NCBI GenBank assembly: GCA_963771305.1
Contig: CAVYTS010000042.1
Location: 183,275 to 247,274 of the forward strand
From: CAJCIT01 sp963771305
GTDB taxonomy: Bacteria; Acidobacteriota; Terriglobia; Bryobacterales; Bryobacteraceae
Reading direction: 5' to 3'
Length of the DNA: 64,000 bases
Numbering within the stretch: position 1 is the stretch's first letter; each line of letters opens with the position of its first letter. Both the position numbers and the translations under genes were made by a program. Of the stretch, positions 17,880-27,184 are shown piece after piece. The notes under the pieces are model-generated. The model was not told the DNA's origin. It searched no databases and was given only the letters and a program-made list of their open reading frames with translations.

Positions 17880-18122
17880 TGTTTCACGCGCGAGGGTGCA
17901 CGGCCTCCCGGCAGGCGCCGTCATGTCTAGGAGAACCAATGTGCCCACAATGAACCCAACCGGCGTGTCTCGCCCCAAAAGGCCACAGCGATGAGGGAGT
18001 CAACTTTCCGGATCGCGGTGCGCGGCTTGCGGCCCTTAATGGAGCTCCTCCGCGCGGCACGCGCTTGGAATAGAACGCAAAACCCGGCGGTGGACTACCA
18101 TAGGGTTTGTACGGCTAAATCA

Positions 18123-20348
18123 ATGGTTTCTAAACGGTTGCAATCTCTTGGGCTGGTTCTTTGTATGGCCGGTTTGCTGCTCCCGGTGCTGTACGGAAGC
18201 AACCACAAAGCTGAGAAGCTGTACAAGGACGGGCTTGCCGCCGAGTCACGCAAAGAGTATGACCATGCAGTTGAGCTTATCGATCAGGCGCTCGCGATCA
18301 GCCCCCAAGATCCGGCTTACTTACTCGCTGACCGCCGCGCCCGCAACGAGGCTGCCTTAGCTCATTTCGCCACTGCCAAGAAGCTCCGTGAACAGCAGCA
18401 GCTCGACCAGGCGCTGATGGAGTTTCAAAAGGCTTTCGCCATTGATCCGTCGGTCCTCACCGTCACCCAGGAAATCGGCATAACGATGGGGATGATCAAG
18501 GAACGGGACAAAAAGGCGGCGGGCGCCGAGATTCTGACACCCGCGGAAGATGCTCGCCGGCAGATGAATGAACGAATTCACTCCCTGCAAGGCGTTCCCG
18601 TTCTGCAGCCGATTAATCCCCAAATCACCACGCTGAAGATCAACAATCAATCTGCCAAAGTTCTCTATGAAACTGTGGGCAAGCTGGCGGGAATCAACGT
18701 CCTGTTTGACAGCGCCGGTACGCCTGAATTGTCCGGCAAAACATTCAATTTGGATTTGCAGAACGCTTCCTTGGAGGACGCGCTCAACTACGTTGCGATC
18801 CTCACCAATACGTTCTGGAAGCCCGTGACCCGGAACGCGATTTTCGTTGCCTCCGACACCCAGCCCAAGCGCCAGGCCTACCAGGACCAGGTCGTTAAGG
18901 TTTTCTACGTTCAGAACGTTTCCACGGCCAACGAGTTCAACGAGATCTTCAACGCGATTCGCACAGTGACCAACCTGAGCCGCGGTATATTCCAGGTGGC
19001 CAGCCAGAACGCGATTGTGGTGCGCGCCTCGCCGGACACGGTGGACGTGGTCGAAAAGCTGATCCATGATCTGGATAAGCCCAAGGCTGAAGTATTGATC
19101 GACGTGGTGGTTCTGGAGGCGAGCAGAAGCAGAACGCAGACGCTCTCGGCAGCCATTGCAGGCGCGACCGGCGGACTTAGCAGCAACATCCTGTTCACCC
19201 CTCGACAGCAACTGACCTTGGTCCCGGGCACCGGGACGGGAACCGGCACTGGGACTGGGACAGGGACCGGCACTGGGACGGGGACGGGTATTGGCACTGG
19301 CACAGGAACTGGCACGGGCACGGGCACGGGAACCACCGTTTCCACCAACTACATCCCGCTGTCTCAGATCGGCCATCTCAGCAGCTCCGACTGGTCCGTG
19401 AATCTGCCGGGAGCGCTAATTCAAGCTCTGATGAACGATACCAGCACCCGCGTATTGCAGCGTCCCCAAATTCGTGCTTCTGATGGCGGCAAGGCCTCGC
19501 TCAAGATCGGGCAAAAGATCCCGTACGTTCAAGGCTCGCTGCAATCCGCCGTTGCCACACCGGGTTCCTTGCCGTACGCCACCACGTCGTTCCAGCCAGT
19601 CGATGTCGGGGTGCTGGTTGATCTCCAGCCGCACGTGAATGGCCCGGATGAGGTGAGCATGCACATCAAAGTGGAAGTCTCGACCGTCACCGGGAACGTC
19701 ACCATTGCAGGCGTTCAACAGCCGATTATCGGGCAGCGCATCAACGAAGCCGATATTCGGTTGAAAGACGGCGAAGCGACCATTCTCGGTGGTCTGACCT
19801 CCGATTCGGACGCGCGGACTACGGCGGGTATTCCAGGTTTGGTGAACATTCCCGCGCTCAGTTACTTGTTTGGCTCCAAGACCAAGGATCGGGAGCAAGA
19901 TGAGATTTTGATTGGGTTGGTCCCGCATATCATACGAGCGCCGGATATCGGAGCGATGGGCGAGCGAGCCATCGCCTCGGGCGCGCTCGATTCCATTCAT
20001 GTCATTCGCGGAGCGCTGGTGGAAAACGTGACCATCCCGGCGCCCGCTACTGTGCCAGCTTCGACTGTTCCGCCGACGGTGAAACCAGCCACGCCAGTCC
20101 CGGCCGGACCCCCGTCGCAGGCTGCCTCGGTGCCCCCGAATGTCTTTGGGCCGCCGGTGTCCGCTACGACTACTGCTCAGCCCAATGCCGCTCCGGTGGT
20201 GGTAGTCGCGCCATCAGCGACGATAACCCCGGCCACAGGTCTGCCTGCCAACGCTCCACCGGCCGCGGTGCCGGCGCCGGGGACGACCCCGGCTGTGACA
20301 CCCACTGCGCAACCCGCCGAAACTACGCCTCCTCCTAAGAACCATTAG
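18123..20348 (+). CDS. Secretin-family outer membrane protein with N-terminal TPR-like helices
   Basis: A GspD/PilQ-type secretin of 741 residues. The ATG at 18123 starts a signal peptide (LGLVLCMAGLLLPVLYGS). Next come two TPR-like repeats (KEYDHAVELIDQALAISP, QLDQALMEFQKAFAIDP), secretin N-domains (NVLFDSAGTPELSG, IFVASDT, VKVFYVQNVSTANEFNEI), a Gly-Thr repeat insertion, and the beta-barrel secretin domain (VLQRPQIRASDGGKASLKIGQ, GEATILGGLTSDSD, IPALSYLFGSK). The C-terminus is a Pro/Ala/Thr-rich tail of about 110 residues. It would form the outer membrane ring of a type II secretion or pilus-like machine. Two pseudopilin genes follow directly, so the three make an operon. A start at 17991 in the same frame is unlikely. 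Confidence 0.93.
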   Translation: MVSKRLQSLGLVLCMAGLLLPVLYGSNHKAEKLYKDGLAAESRKEYDHAVELIDQALAISPQDPAYLLADRRARNEAALAHFATAKKLREQQQLDQALMEFQKAFAIDPSVLTVTQEIGITMGMIKERDKKAAGAEILTPAEDARRQMNERIHSLQGVPVLQPINPQITTLKINNQSAKVLYETVGKLAGINVLFDSAGTPELSGKTFNLDLQNASLEDALNYVAILTNTFWKPVTRNAIFVASDTQPKRQAYQDQVVKVFYVQNVSTANEFNEIFNAIRTVTNLSRGIFQVASQNAIVVRASPDTVDVVEKLIHDLDKPKAEVLIDVVVLEASRSRTQTLSAAIAGATGGLSSNILFTPRQQLTLVPGTGTGTGTGTGTGTGTGTGTGIGTGTGTGTGTGTGTTVSTNYIPLSQIGHLSSSDWSVNLPGALIQALMNDTSTRVLQRPQIRASDGGKASLKIGQKIPYVQGSLQSAVATPGSLPYATTSFQPVDVGVLVDLQPHVNGPDEVSMHIKVEVSTVTGNVTIAGVQQPIIGQRINEADIRLKDGEATILGGLTSDSDARTTAGIPGLVNIPALSYLFGSKTKDREQDEILIGLVPHIIRAPDIGAMGERAIASGALDSIHVIRGALVENVTIPAPATVPASTVPPTVKPATPVPAGPPSQAASVPPNVFGPPVSATTTAQPNAAPVVVVAPSATITPATGLPANAPPAAVPAPGTTPAVTPTAQPAETTPPPKNH
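19226..19335 (+). repeat. Gly-Thr dipeptide-coding repeat inside the secretin
   Basis: Roughly 110 bp made of degenerate GGNACN units that encode about 17 consecutive Gly-Thr pairs with one Ile replacing Thr. Codons vary from unit to unit, so the peptide repeat seems maintained. It lies where secretins have a flexible loop just before the beta domain. Confidence 0.85.
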
Positions 20349-20352
20349 CGCC

Positions 20353-20868
20353 ATGAACTGTCGGGTCTCCAAAGCCTCGCCACGCCTAAGCCGTCGCCGC
20401 CGTCAGTCCGGCTTTACGTTGGTTGAGCTGATAGTGGCGTTCACCATCCTCCTGGTCCTCAGTTCTATGGCCGTGCCGATGGCACGCTATCAGGTTCGAC
20501 GTGAACGAGAAAAAGAACTGCGCTACGCCCTGCGGGAGATGCACACCGCTATCGACAAATACAAGGATCTGTGCGACGCCGGGAAAATACAGGGGAAACA
20601 GGATGAATACTGCTATCCGCCGACGCTTGAAATCCTGGTCGAGGGTGTGAAGCTCAACGGCGTCATCACTGGGCTTGGTCAGGGTTCTGGGAAGATCCGG
20701 TTTCTTCGTCGGGTACCCAAAGATCCCATGACGGGTACGACCGACTGGGGAAAACGGAGCATGCAGGACGACCCGGATGCCACCAGTTGGGGCGGTCAAA
20801 ACGTGTTCGACGTCTACACCAAGTCATTCGATAAAGCGGCGGATGGAACTCCCTATGCAGACTGGTAA
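20353..20868 (+). CDS. Type II secretion-like pseudopilin (prepilin-type)
   Basis: A protein of 171 residues beginning 4 bp after the secretin stop. The prepilin peptidase site and membrane helix are clear: RRRRQSGFTLVELIVAF followed by TILLVLSSMAVPMARY. The soluble part contains LRYALREMHTAIDKYKDL, a Cys pair, and RFLRRVPKDPMTGTTDW, resembling GspG-type major pseudopilins; the region ends FDVYTKSFDKAADGTPYADW. Processing by PilD would remove the short basic leader. It likely builds the piston-like pseudopilus working with the upstream secretin. Confidence 0.92.
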   Translation: MNCRVSKASPRLSRRRRQSGFTLVELIVAFTILLVLSSMAVPMARYQVRREREKELRYALREMHTAIDKYKDLCDAGKIQGKQDEYCYPPTLEILVEGVKLNGVITGLGQGSGKIRFLRRVPKDPMTGTTDWGKRSMQDDPDATSWGGQNVFDVYTKSFDKAADGTPYADW

Positions 20869-21277
20869 CCGGGCGTTCACCCGTCGCCGTGCGCTGGCCG
20901 GCGGTTTTACCTTGATCGAGTTGATGATCGTGATGGCGATCGTATCCATTCTGCTCGCCATCGCCATCCCGATTTATCAAAAATCGATCCTGCGCTCCAA
21001 GGAGAGTGTGCTGCGCAATAATTTATTCACCTTGCGCACCATGATCGATGAGTACACCATCGATAAACAGCATGCGCCCTTGACGCTCGACGACCTGGTG
21101 ACGGAAGGCTATCTGCGGCAGGTTCCGCAGGATCCGATGACCGGCTCAAACACGACCTGGAAGCTGGTCATGGAAGAATCATCCGTTGGCGGCAGCGGCC
21201 AGCCACCGGGCATCTTCGATGTTCACAGCGGATCGGACAAAAACGGTTTGGATGGGACGCCGATCGCCGATTGGTAG
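20855..21277 (+). CDS. Second pseudopilin, GspG-like
   Basis: A protein of 140 residues whose ATG at 20855 lies inside the end of the previous gene (14 bp overlap, different frame). It has the same layout: leader RRALAGG, cleavage motif GFTLIELMIVMAIVSILLA, then ESVLRNNLFTLRTMIDEYT, GYLRQVPQDPMTGSNTTW and the ending GIFDVHSGSDKNGLDG. Both pseudopilins end in a shared DGTPxADW motif, so they are likely paralogues from a duplication. They would assemble together with the secretin upstream. Confidence 0.92.
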   Translation: MQTGNRAFTRRRALAGGFTLIELMIVMAIVSILLAIAIPIYQKSILRSKESVLRNNLFTLRTMIDEYTIDKQHAPLTLDDLVTEGYLRQVPQDPMTGSNTTWKLVMEESSVGGSGQPPGIFDVHSGSDKNGLDGTPIADW

Positions 21278-21355
21278 GGCGCGTCTGGTGGCGCGCAACG
21301 ATCGGGACTGAAGCGCTTGCATGTTACTCTGGAGGTTCGCGGTGTCCACCGCTAC

Positions 21356-21429
21356 TCCCCGATCGTCTAATGGTAGGACAGCGGCCTTTGGAGCCGTGAA
21401 TCGTGGTTCGAATCCATGTCGGGGAGCCA
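21356..21429 (+). tRNA. tRNA-Gln (TTG)
   Basis: A complete tRNA: acceptor TCCCCGA (21356-21362) pairs with TCGGGGA (21419-21425), then G and an encoded CCA (21427-21429). The D arm has GTCTAATGGTAGGAC. The anticodon stem GCGGC/GCCGT encloses CTTTGGA, giving TTG for glutamine. The T loop GGTTCGAATCC is standard. Accessory DNA begins directly behind its 3' end. Confidence 0.95.
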
Positions 21430-21668
21430 AACTTAATAGAATCAATAGATTAGAGGCATTGGAACGGTCCTTGTACATGACGTGGTACACGGACCGGGTA
21501 AAATCAAGCCCTGTCCCTAACAATTTGCCGTCGCCACTCTGTGGCGTGCCATGTCCACAAACTGAACCTCGTCCCGTGCAAAGCGCTTTTATCAGGATTG
21601 CGATTTTGGAATCTGGCTCACTGGCAACACCGATACGAATATCTATCCACGACAAAGCACCGGGCTGA
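21430..21668. other. Region between tRNA-Gln and phage helicase fragment
   Basis: About 240 bp without a recognisable gene. Being directly behind a tRNA 3' end, it is the place where the left attachment site of an integrated element would lie. No integrase gene is left here. Confidence 0.35.
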
Positions 21669-22097
21669 GTGATTGGAACCGTAGCAGCCGAACTCCGTGG
21701 ACTGGCTATGGAACACGATCTCGTTTTATGGACCGCTACTCAAACGAATCGGGGCGGCTCTAAATCGGTCGAACTGGAGTTGGAGTACACCGGCGAGTCT
21801 TATGCGGTTAACAGCACGGCAGATTTGATCCTCGGGCTGAACTGTGACGAGAATTTGCCAAACACGCGGATCATAAAAATGTTGAAGAACTGGAACGACG
21901 GGCTATCAGGCTCCACCAAAGCGGTCGTTGGAGTGGATACAAATCGCCTGAAGCTATACGACTTTAGTGAGGCAGCACAGGTCACGGAGGAGTTGATTGG
22001 TATGCATAAAACAAAGCAAAACACTGCCGCGAACAGAGTCAACGCGAGGAGGCCAAAGCACGCGTTAGACGACGAGGAAATAGCTGAAGCTGGATAG
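21669..22097 (+). pseudogene. Truncated DnaB/RecA-like helicase of phage type
   Basis: About 142 residues matching the C-terminal half of a DnaB-like or RecA-fold phage helicase. VAAELRGLAMEHDLVLWTATQTNR is the segment after Walker B with the sensor Gln/Thr, and STADLILGLNCDE and RIIKMLKNWNDG follow. The C-terminus is basic and helical (KTKQNTAANRVNARRPKH). Walker A and the N-terminal domain are missing and no other replication gene is adjacent, so this is a prophage or plasmid remnant. Confidence 0.6.
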
Positions 22098-22531
22098 CCC
22101 GTTGCTGCGCACAGGACGGCCTCCGCTCGATCGGTAAGGGTCAATGGTCCTGGGAGCCTGAACGAATCTGGAGTCCCGCCATACCTGAATCGATACGGCA
22201 TCAACACTTCTGGCGATCTCGAAGCTGTATAGCCGCCTCCCAGAAAGTGAACAGAATATACAAATCAGACAACCCAGCCCGCTTTCAGAGGTTGTCAAAT
22301 TTCAGCAGATCGGCCAGTGTGAACTCAGCTTCCGATCGAACATGCCGTCAGCCAGAGCACCAAGAAGACCGCGATATACAAATTCAGATGAGGTTGGCTG
22401 GTATCGCTGGAATGACGATCCTGAATGCACACTTCGGGAGACATGCTCTGGTGCGAAACCGTGATGCGACGAGGTGTAATGCGCCGCGGTCGTTGCCCTC
22501 GACATTCTCACAATATTCTCCGGCTGGTTTC
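22098..22531. other. Non-coding stretch at the end of the transposon
   Basis: No gene seen. Two similar short strings (ATATACAAATCAGAC near 22256 and ATATACAAATTCAG near 22375) occur here. Since the DDE transposon genes start at 22532, one transposon end, including transposase binding repeats, should lie in this interval; I could not identify the tip. Confidence 0.35.
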
Positions 22532-23322
22532 TCAGATTCCCGGCGGCTGGCCGGCGGGAGAGAACCACAGCGTATCGGGATTGAGATCGAGCAGGCGTGG
22601 CGGTTGCGGAGCGGCGTAGCGGAACTGGAAGCGCAGTTCAACAGTGTGGAACTGCGGCGCGGGCCTGGTCAGTAGCAAGTAGCTGTCGCCCACGGCGTGC
22701 AGGGCGCTGGAGCCGCGGAAAGCGCTGCCGATTTCGTAACGGCCGATGGATTTGCGCACGTGGTGGACCACGATCAACGCGGCGCGCGAAGCTTCGCGCA
22801 GGCGCAGCAGGCTTTGACACAGAACGGCCATGGCACGGGTGTCGTTTTCGTCCTGATCGTGGGTGGAGTAGAGCGGGTCCAGAACGATGATTTCGGCGGC
22901 GGCGGAACGAGCGGCGGATAGAAAGTGATTCAGGCCCTGGGGCGCATTGAGCAGATGACCGGTGGCGCGCGTATCCACGAACAGGTTCTGGTCGGCGGCA
23001 TTTCCCATGATGCGCCGCATGGTGGCCAGGCGGCTGACGAACTGCGGAACGGGCAGTTCGAACTGGCAGACCAGCACACGGCGCGGAGCAGGGATGGGAA
23101 AGCCGGGTGCGGTCCGAGCCGGCCGCCAGCGACAGCGCGAGGTTGGCGCCCAGCAGCGATTTGCCTACCTTCGGCTCCCCGCCCACGAACAGGATTCCCT
23201 GCGGGGGGCAACAGTCCGGGTTCCACCAGGCAAGGCGGCGCGGTGGGCGGCTGTTGCTCCAGCAGTTGGGCCAGCGACAGGACGCTGGGCTCGGCATCTT
23301 TCTGTCGTGCGGTGGCGCTCAT
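22532..23322 (-). pseudogene. RecA-like AAA_25 (RepA-type) ATPase, two frameshifts
   Basis: The start at 23322 overlaps the upstream ATPase gene by 4 bp and gives SATARQKDAEPSVLSLAQLL. At the six-G run 23203-23208 the frame changes, after which FVGGEPKVGKSLLGANLAL supplies the Walker A motif. A second change near 23095 leads to VLVCQFELPVPQFVSRL, EIIVLDPLYSTHDQDENDTR (Walker B region) and AALIVVHHVRK. This is the AAA_25/RepA-like hexameric NTPase fold found in plasmid and phage replication proteins and in some transposon operons. Five instead of six Gs would repair the first break. With the current sequence the product is cut before Walker A. Confidence 0.72.
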
Positions 23323-24116
23323 AGCAGCGCCTCGGCGGTAGCGTCCAGCAGAATCGCTTCATTCACCACAGCGGCTTTGCGTGCGGCGGCCACGCGCAAG
23401 GAGGTCATGGCCAGTTTGTTCACCTTGCGCGGGATGCCTTTGGTGGCCTGATACAGGGCCTGGCGTGCGGTGTCGTCGAACAACGTCTGCGAGACACCGG
23501 CGGCTTTGAGCTGATGCGTGAGGTAGGCGGGGGGGAGAGGAGAGGGGGGGAAGAGGAGGTAATGTGAAGAATCCATATCGACGTTCAGCAGCAGCGGGAG
23601 CTGTTCGAGGGCGGCATGCGGCAACAGTTGGGTTTCGTCGCAGATGAGAATCGGGTGCTGCTTTTTGCTTTGGTTGAGACGCACGATGGCTTCCGAGATC
23701 TGGCGCACCAGGTCGCCCCGGTAGTGCGCCGGGACCAGACTTTGTTGCTGCTCGGCCAACCCCTGCTGCGCCGCACCCTGTCGCTGCAGATGCGCGAACC
23801 CTTGCGCCAGCGCATCGCCGTGCAATATCAGGTCCAGTTCCAGCGCGAGTTGCCGCAGCAGGTCGAGAGCCGACCCGCAGGTCCAGTGAAGGTACAGGAT
23901 TTTATAGAGATTGGGATTGAGGCCGGCGGTGAAGGTGCGCGCTGCGGTGGATTTGCCGGCGCCTACCTCTCCGGTGAGCAGACCGGCGCCGTGATGATCG
24001 ACCAGGAACTGGAGCCGCGCCTTCACCTGGGTCCAGGACTGGGAAGCAAACAACTGCTTGGCATCGGGGCTGTCGCCGAAAGGAGGTTTCTTGAAGCCGA
24101 AGAAGGTCTCTACCAT
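23319..24116 (-). CDS. ExeA/TniB-like AAA ATPase of the transposon
   Basis: An ATPase of 265 residues. It begins VETFFGFKKPPFGDSP, the usual ExeA-family entry, followed by Walker A GLLTGEVGAGKSTAARTF and Walker B HPILICDETQLLP. The sensor region has LYQATKGIPRKVNKLAM. Proteins of this kind partner DDE transposases and choose or immunise targets (TniB, TnsC, MuB, IstB roles). It overlaps the transposase end by 7 bp. Intact. It may still be produced even though the transposase is interrupted. Confidence 0.85.
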   Translation of the reverse strand: MVETFFGFKKPPFGDSPDAKQLFASQSWTQVKARLQFLVDHHGAGLLTGEVGAGKSTAARTFTAGLNPNLYKILYLHWTCGSALDLLRQLALELDLILHGDALAQGFAHLQRQGAAQQGLAEQQQSLVPAHYRGDLVRQISEAIVRLNQSKKQHPILICDETQLLPHAALEQLPLLLNVDMDSSHYLLFPPSPLPPAYLTHQLKAAGVSQTLFDDTARQALYQATKGIPRKVNKLAMTSLRVAAARKAAVVNEAILLDATAEALL

Positions 24117-24700
24117 GGCACGGAGTCCTCCTCGCAGTCGTCCTTTTGGTGGTGGAGCAACTCGACGAAGTCAATGCCGGTGGGTTCGGGAGAAGCCGAT
24201 GGAACTGGTTTCGGTGAAGGGATCTGGCTGTTGACGACGGGATCCACCAGCCGCGCCACGCTCTGCGATTTCCCTTGGAAGAAGATCTCGACGGAAACGG
24301 AGTCGAGCGGATCGAAGCGCACTTCGACGGTTTCGCCGACCAGTTGCGGCGGGGCTTCGTAGTAGCGGTTTGCGAGCAGAAAAGTACAGTCGCGGCGCAC
24401 CAGGCGATTCAAGCGACGAAAAAAGAGGCGGCGCAGATCGGTGGCGGGGGGCAGTTGCCGGATGTGCTCGACGTCGCGCTGCCAGCGCACCAGCGGAGTA
24501 GTCCCCAGAGAACTATGTTCGGTGCGGTGATAGGCATTGTCGATCCAGGCCCACAGGCGCTCGTTGAGATCTTCCAGCGAGAGCGTTTGTTTCGGGTCCA
24601 GGCTGACCAGAAACTGTTCGCGCACGGAACGGAAGAAGCGTTCGATCTTGCCGCGGCCTTCGGGCTGATAGGGAGGCGTGTGCACGATGAGGACGCCGAT
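24110..24700 (-). pseudogene. DDE transposase, C-terminal part (after RIT insertion)
   Basis: This is the downstream half of a Mu/IS481-type transposase. It begins directly at the hexamer ATCGGC (24695-24700) with GVLIVHTPPYQPEGRGKIER, which contains the catalytic Glu of the DDE triad. FLVSLDPKQTLSLEDLNERL, AYHRTEHSSLGTTPLVRW and a beta-barrel segment LLANRYYEAPPQLVGETVEV follow. It joins in frame with the part at 28569-29303 if the inserted element is removed. As it stands it has no start of its own. Confidence 0.85.
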
Positions 24701-24731
24701 TAATCGTCAGGAGTCCGTAATGCGGAGGAAA
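24695..24731. repeat. Left terminal inverted repeat of the RIT element
   Basis: The 37 bp starting GCCGATTAATCGTCAGGA match the reverse complement of 28512-28548 except at two positions (repeat positions 19 and 31, G versus A). The outer ten bases CGATTAATCG are themselves palindromic. Confidence 0.9.
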
Positions 24732-24801
24732 GTAGCCAAACACATGTATCTTCTGGTATCTGGCGCAACGTAACTCGCGATAATTTGGATACCTGCTCAA
24801 C

Positions 24802-25802
24802 TCAGAGCGAGTCGAGCCATTCAAGCAACTCAACATCGCGTTTCCATCGTGGAGGTTTGCATGGTCTTACGGAAGGATCGACCTTCTCCAGGGCCTTGCG
24901 TTTGGTCTCCAGAGTGGCTCGCGCGTAGATGTTCGTCGTGTCAAGGCTGGCATGTCCAAGCCAACTTCGAATTACGGTGACGTCGACGCCCGAGGCTAAC
25001 AGGAAAACTGCAGTCGCGTGGCGAAACTTGTGTGGGGAAACTGGCTTGCTGGCCAGCGAGGGGACCTTCTTGGCGGCTGCCGCTGCATATTCCTTCAACT
25101 TGAAGCGGACGCCGGACGCTCCGAGAGGGCCTCCGTAGCGGTTTACGAAGATGTGTTCGTCGTCCTTGCGCGGTTTTCGTTTCAAGAGGGCCTTGAGCAA
25201 CTCGACTGTTTCGGGCCACAGCGGACAGATTCGCTCTTTTCTGCCTTTGCCGAGTAGTCGCACGTGGCACGGCGCTTCCAGACGAACGGCCTGCGGCGTG
25301 AGATTCAAGGCTTCCTGAATGCGGGCGCCGGTATTAAAAAGAAACGCCAACAGGACGTGATCGCGTAGGCCTTCGAGCTTCGAGCGATTCGGTTGTGCCA
25401 GAATCGCAGTGATCTCGTCCTCGTCCAAGTCAGGGATTTCGCGTTTTAGGGACTGCTTAAAAGGGATACGCAGCACGCAGCGCATTGTTTAGCCACCAAA
25501 GGTTCACGATCGGCCAGGAACCTGAAGAAGCTATGCAGAGCACTTAATCGGCAGTTCCGGGTTCCAATCGAAGACTTGCGGGCCTGTTCGAGATGTTGCA
25601 GAAAGGCGAGCACTTCGACTTCCGTAAGATCAATCAGACCCAGCTTGGCCACTGGCTTGCCCGTGTGTGCAGCGACGAATCGGAGAAACAGCCGCCACGT
25701 ATCCCGGTATGACATTACCGTGTGATGAGAGACATTGCGTTGCTCGCCCAGCCACTGGTGAAAGAAAGCATGCAGCGACTGAGGAAACGGATTGGGTTTC
25801 AC
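24802..25802 (-). pseudogene. ritC: Third RIT tyrosine recombinase, frameshifted
   Basis: About 330 codons. The GTG at 25802 overlaps the stop of the middle recombinase. The core-binding domain (FPQSLHAFFHQWLGEQRN, HTVMSYRDTWRLFLRF) ends in HSFFRFLADREPLVAKQC. Near 25480 the frame shifts, and the catalytic domain continues RIPFKQSLKREIPDLDEDE. The Arg (TGARIQEALNL), Lys region (LGKGRKERICPLW), HKFRHATAVFLLASG box, HASLDTTNIYA and tyrosine are all visible. So the catalytic residues survive, but the two domains are no longer in one frame. Named by position in the trio. Confidence 0.82.
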
Positions 25803-27184
25803 GTGTTTCGACCTCCTGTCGAAGCTTGCAAGACCTGGGCTGCATGCACTCGGAACCGATCACTGGCATGCTGGAGCAGTTCCTGGGTGATAGTGAGATA
25901 GACCAGGGTAGAGTTGATGTCCTTGTGGCCTAGATAAGTGGCCAAGTAGTGGAGACGCGATTGAGGATTGATGCCTTCGCGATACCACGCAAGCATACGG
26001 TTCACAACAAAGGCATGACGAAGGTCATGGATGCGGGGGCCCACACGTCCTAGCCGAGGTTTGATTCCCGCACGTCGTAGAACGCCGACCAACAAACTGC
26101 TAGCCGTCACCTGCGAGTATCGGCTGACTGCTGCCCTCTCATGCCAGAACAGAGCGGCGTCAAGATACGTGGGCGCTCCCTTCTCTTGGCGGGCACCAAG
26201 GTAGGACTGCAGGGCTACGGTGACGCTGTTTGAAAGCGGCAAGCGTCGTGATTTGAAGAATTTGGTGCCGCGAATCTCAATGGTCCGATCCTCTCCATTG
26301 AAGTCGCCCACGTTCAATCGCACGATTTCGCTGATACGAAGGCCGGCGCAGTAGCCCAGCACCAACATCATGTAAAGGGTTTGCGGCCGTAAGGGTGACA
26401 GCGGAGATGGAAAGCGAAGCGCCGTCTCCAATAGGGCGGAAAACTCTGTTTCGCTGAAGATGTAGGGTCGACGGTGCCGTTGTCGCGCTTGTTGGCTGAT
26501 TCGCTTGTCCCAAGGAATGTTCTCTACCAGTGGATCGATGCGGGAGAGCGCCCTGGAAAGCGTTCTAGCAGTCTGGTGGCAGTCCAACGCCTGTTGCGGA
26601 GTTGATCTCGTGTTGGCCCACTCTCGAATCAGCACCTTCAGGGGCTGGCCCGCCAGACCTGGCCGGCCCTGCAGAAATCGGTCCAAGCGAAGCAGACGCG
26701 CCGCCTGCGTGACGTAGCGGTAACCCATGGCCTGCATAAGAGCCACATGCTCACGCATCGTCGGACCGAGAAAACTGCCGAAGCGCGGCACTGGCCGCAG
26801 TGCCTTAAGGGCGGACTCAAAGTCCGGATTCAAGAGCGCCCGCACGACAGGTATGATCGCCGATTGTCCCGATTCCTTTTTCCAGTCGGCGAACGGGTTG
26901 GTTGCGAGCGCACCCTTGCTCACCATCCATTCCAGAAAGCGGCTGACCAAGAGCGCGCGATCTGACACCAATCGGAATGACCAAGCTTGGCTTCGATCAC
27001 GGATCCACTTCTGTACGGTGTCTTGAGATATGGCCGCGTCCTCCACCTGCTCAGTGACGAAACGTTGAAATCCGTTAAGAATGCTGAGGTAAACCCTGGC
27101 AGCCTCTGGGCTGCGCAAGCGCAGCTGCCGAACGAAGGTTTGCGGTGTTGCTCCTTGCGGGGTAGCCGCCAATTCCGCTTTCAT
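25799..27184 (-). CDS. ritB: Middle RIT tyrosine recombinase
   Basis: An intact recombinase of 461 residues; the ATG at 27184 overlaps the true end of the first recombinase (ATGA). The N-terminal SAM-like domain has FQRFVTEQVEDAAIS and RALLVSRFLEWM. Catalytic residues: Arg in YCAGLRISEIVRLN, Lys in RGTKFFKSRRLPL, the HxxR box in RIHDLRHAFVVNRM, His and Tyr in ATYLGHKDINSTLVYL. It is longer than an average XerC because of an extended N-terminal part. The frame stays open to 27346, but the upstream 54 codons overlap the conserved end of ritA and are not used. Named by position. Confidence 0.88.
   Translation of the reverse strand: MKAELAATPQGATPQTFVRQLRLRSPEAARVYLSILNGFQRFVTEQVEDAAISQDTVQKWIRDRSQAWSFRLVSDRALLVSRFLEWMVSKGALATNPFADWKKESGQSAIIPVVRALLNPDFESALKALRPVPRFGSFLGPTMREHVALMQAMGYRYVTQAARLLRLDRFLQGRPGLAGQPLKVLIREWANTRSTPQQALDCHQTARTLSRALSRIDPLVENIPWDKRISQQARQRHRRPYIFSETEFSALLETALRFPSPLSPLRPQTLYMMLVLGYCAGLRISEIVRLNVGDFNGEDRTIEIRGTKFFKSRRLPLSNSVTVALQSYLGARQEKGAPTYLDAALFWHERAAVSRYSQVTASSLLVGVLRRAGIKPRLGRVGPRIHDLRHAFVVNRMLAWYREGINPQSRLHYLATYLGHKDINSTLVYLTITQELLQHASDRFRVHAAQVLQASTGGRNT

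Noticed and set aside
18357..19376. Minus-strand open frame opposite the secretin, including a Pro-Val repeat
   Set aside because: The Pro-Val repeat is just the complement of the Gly-Thr array.
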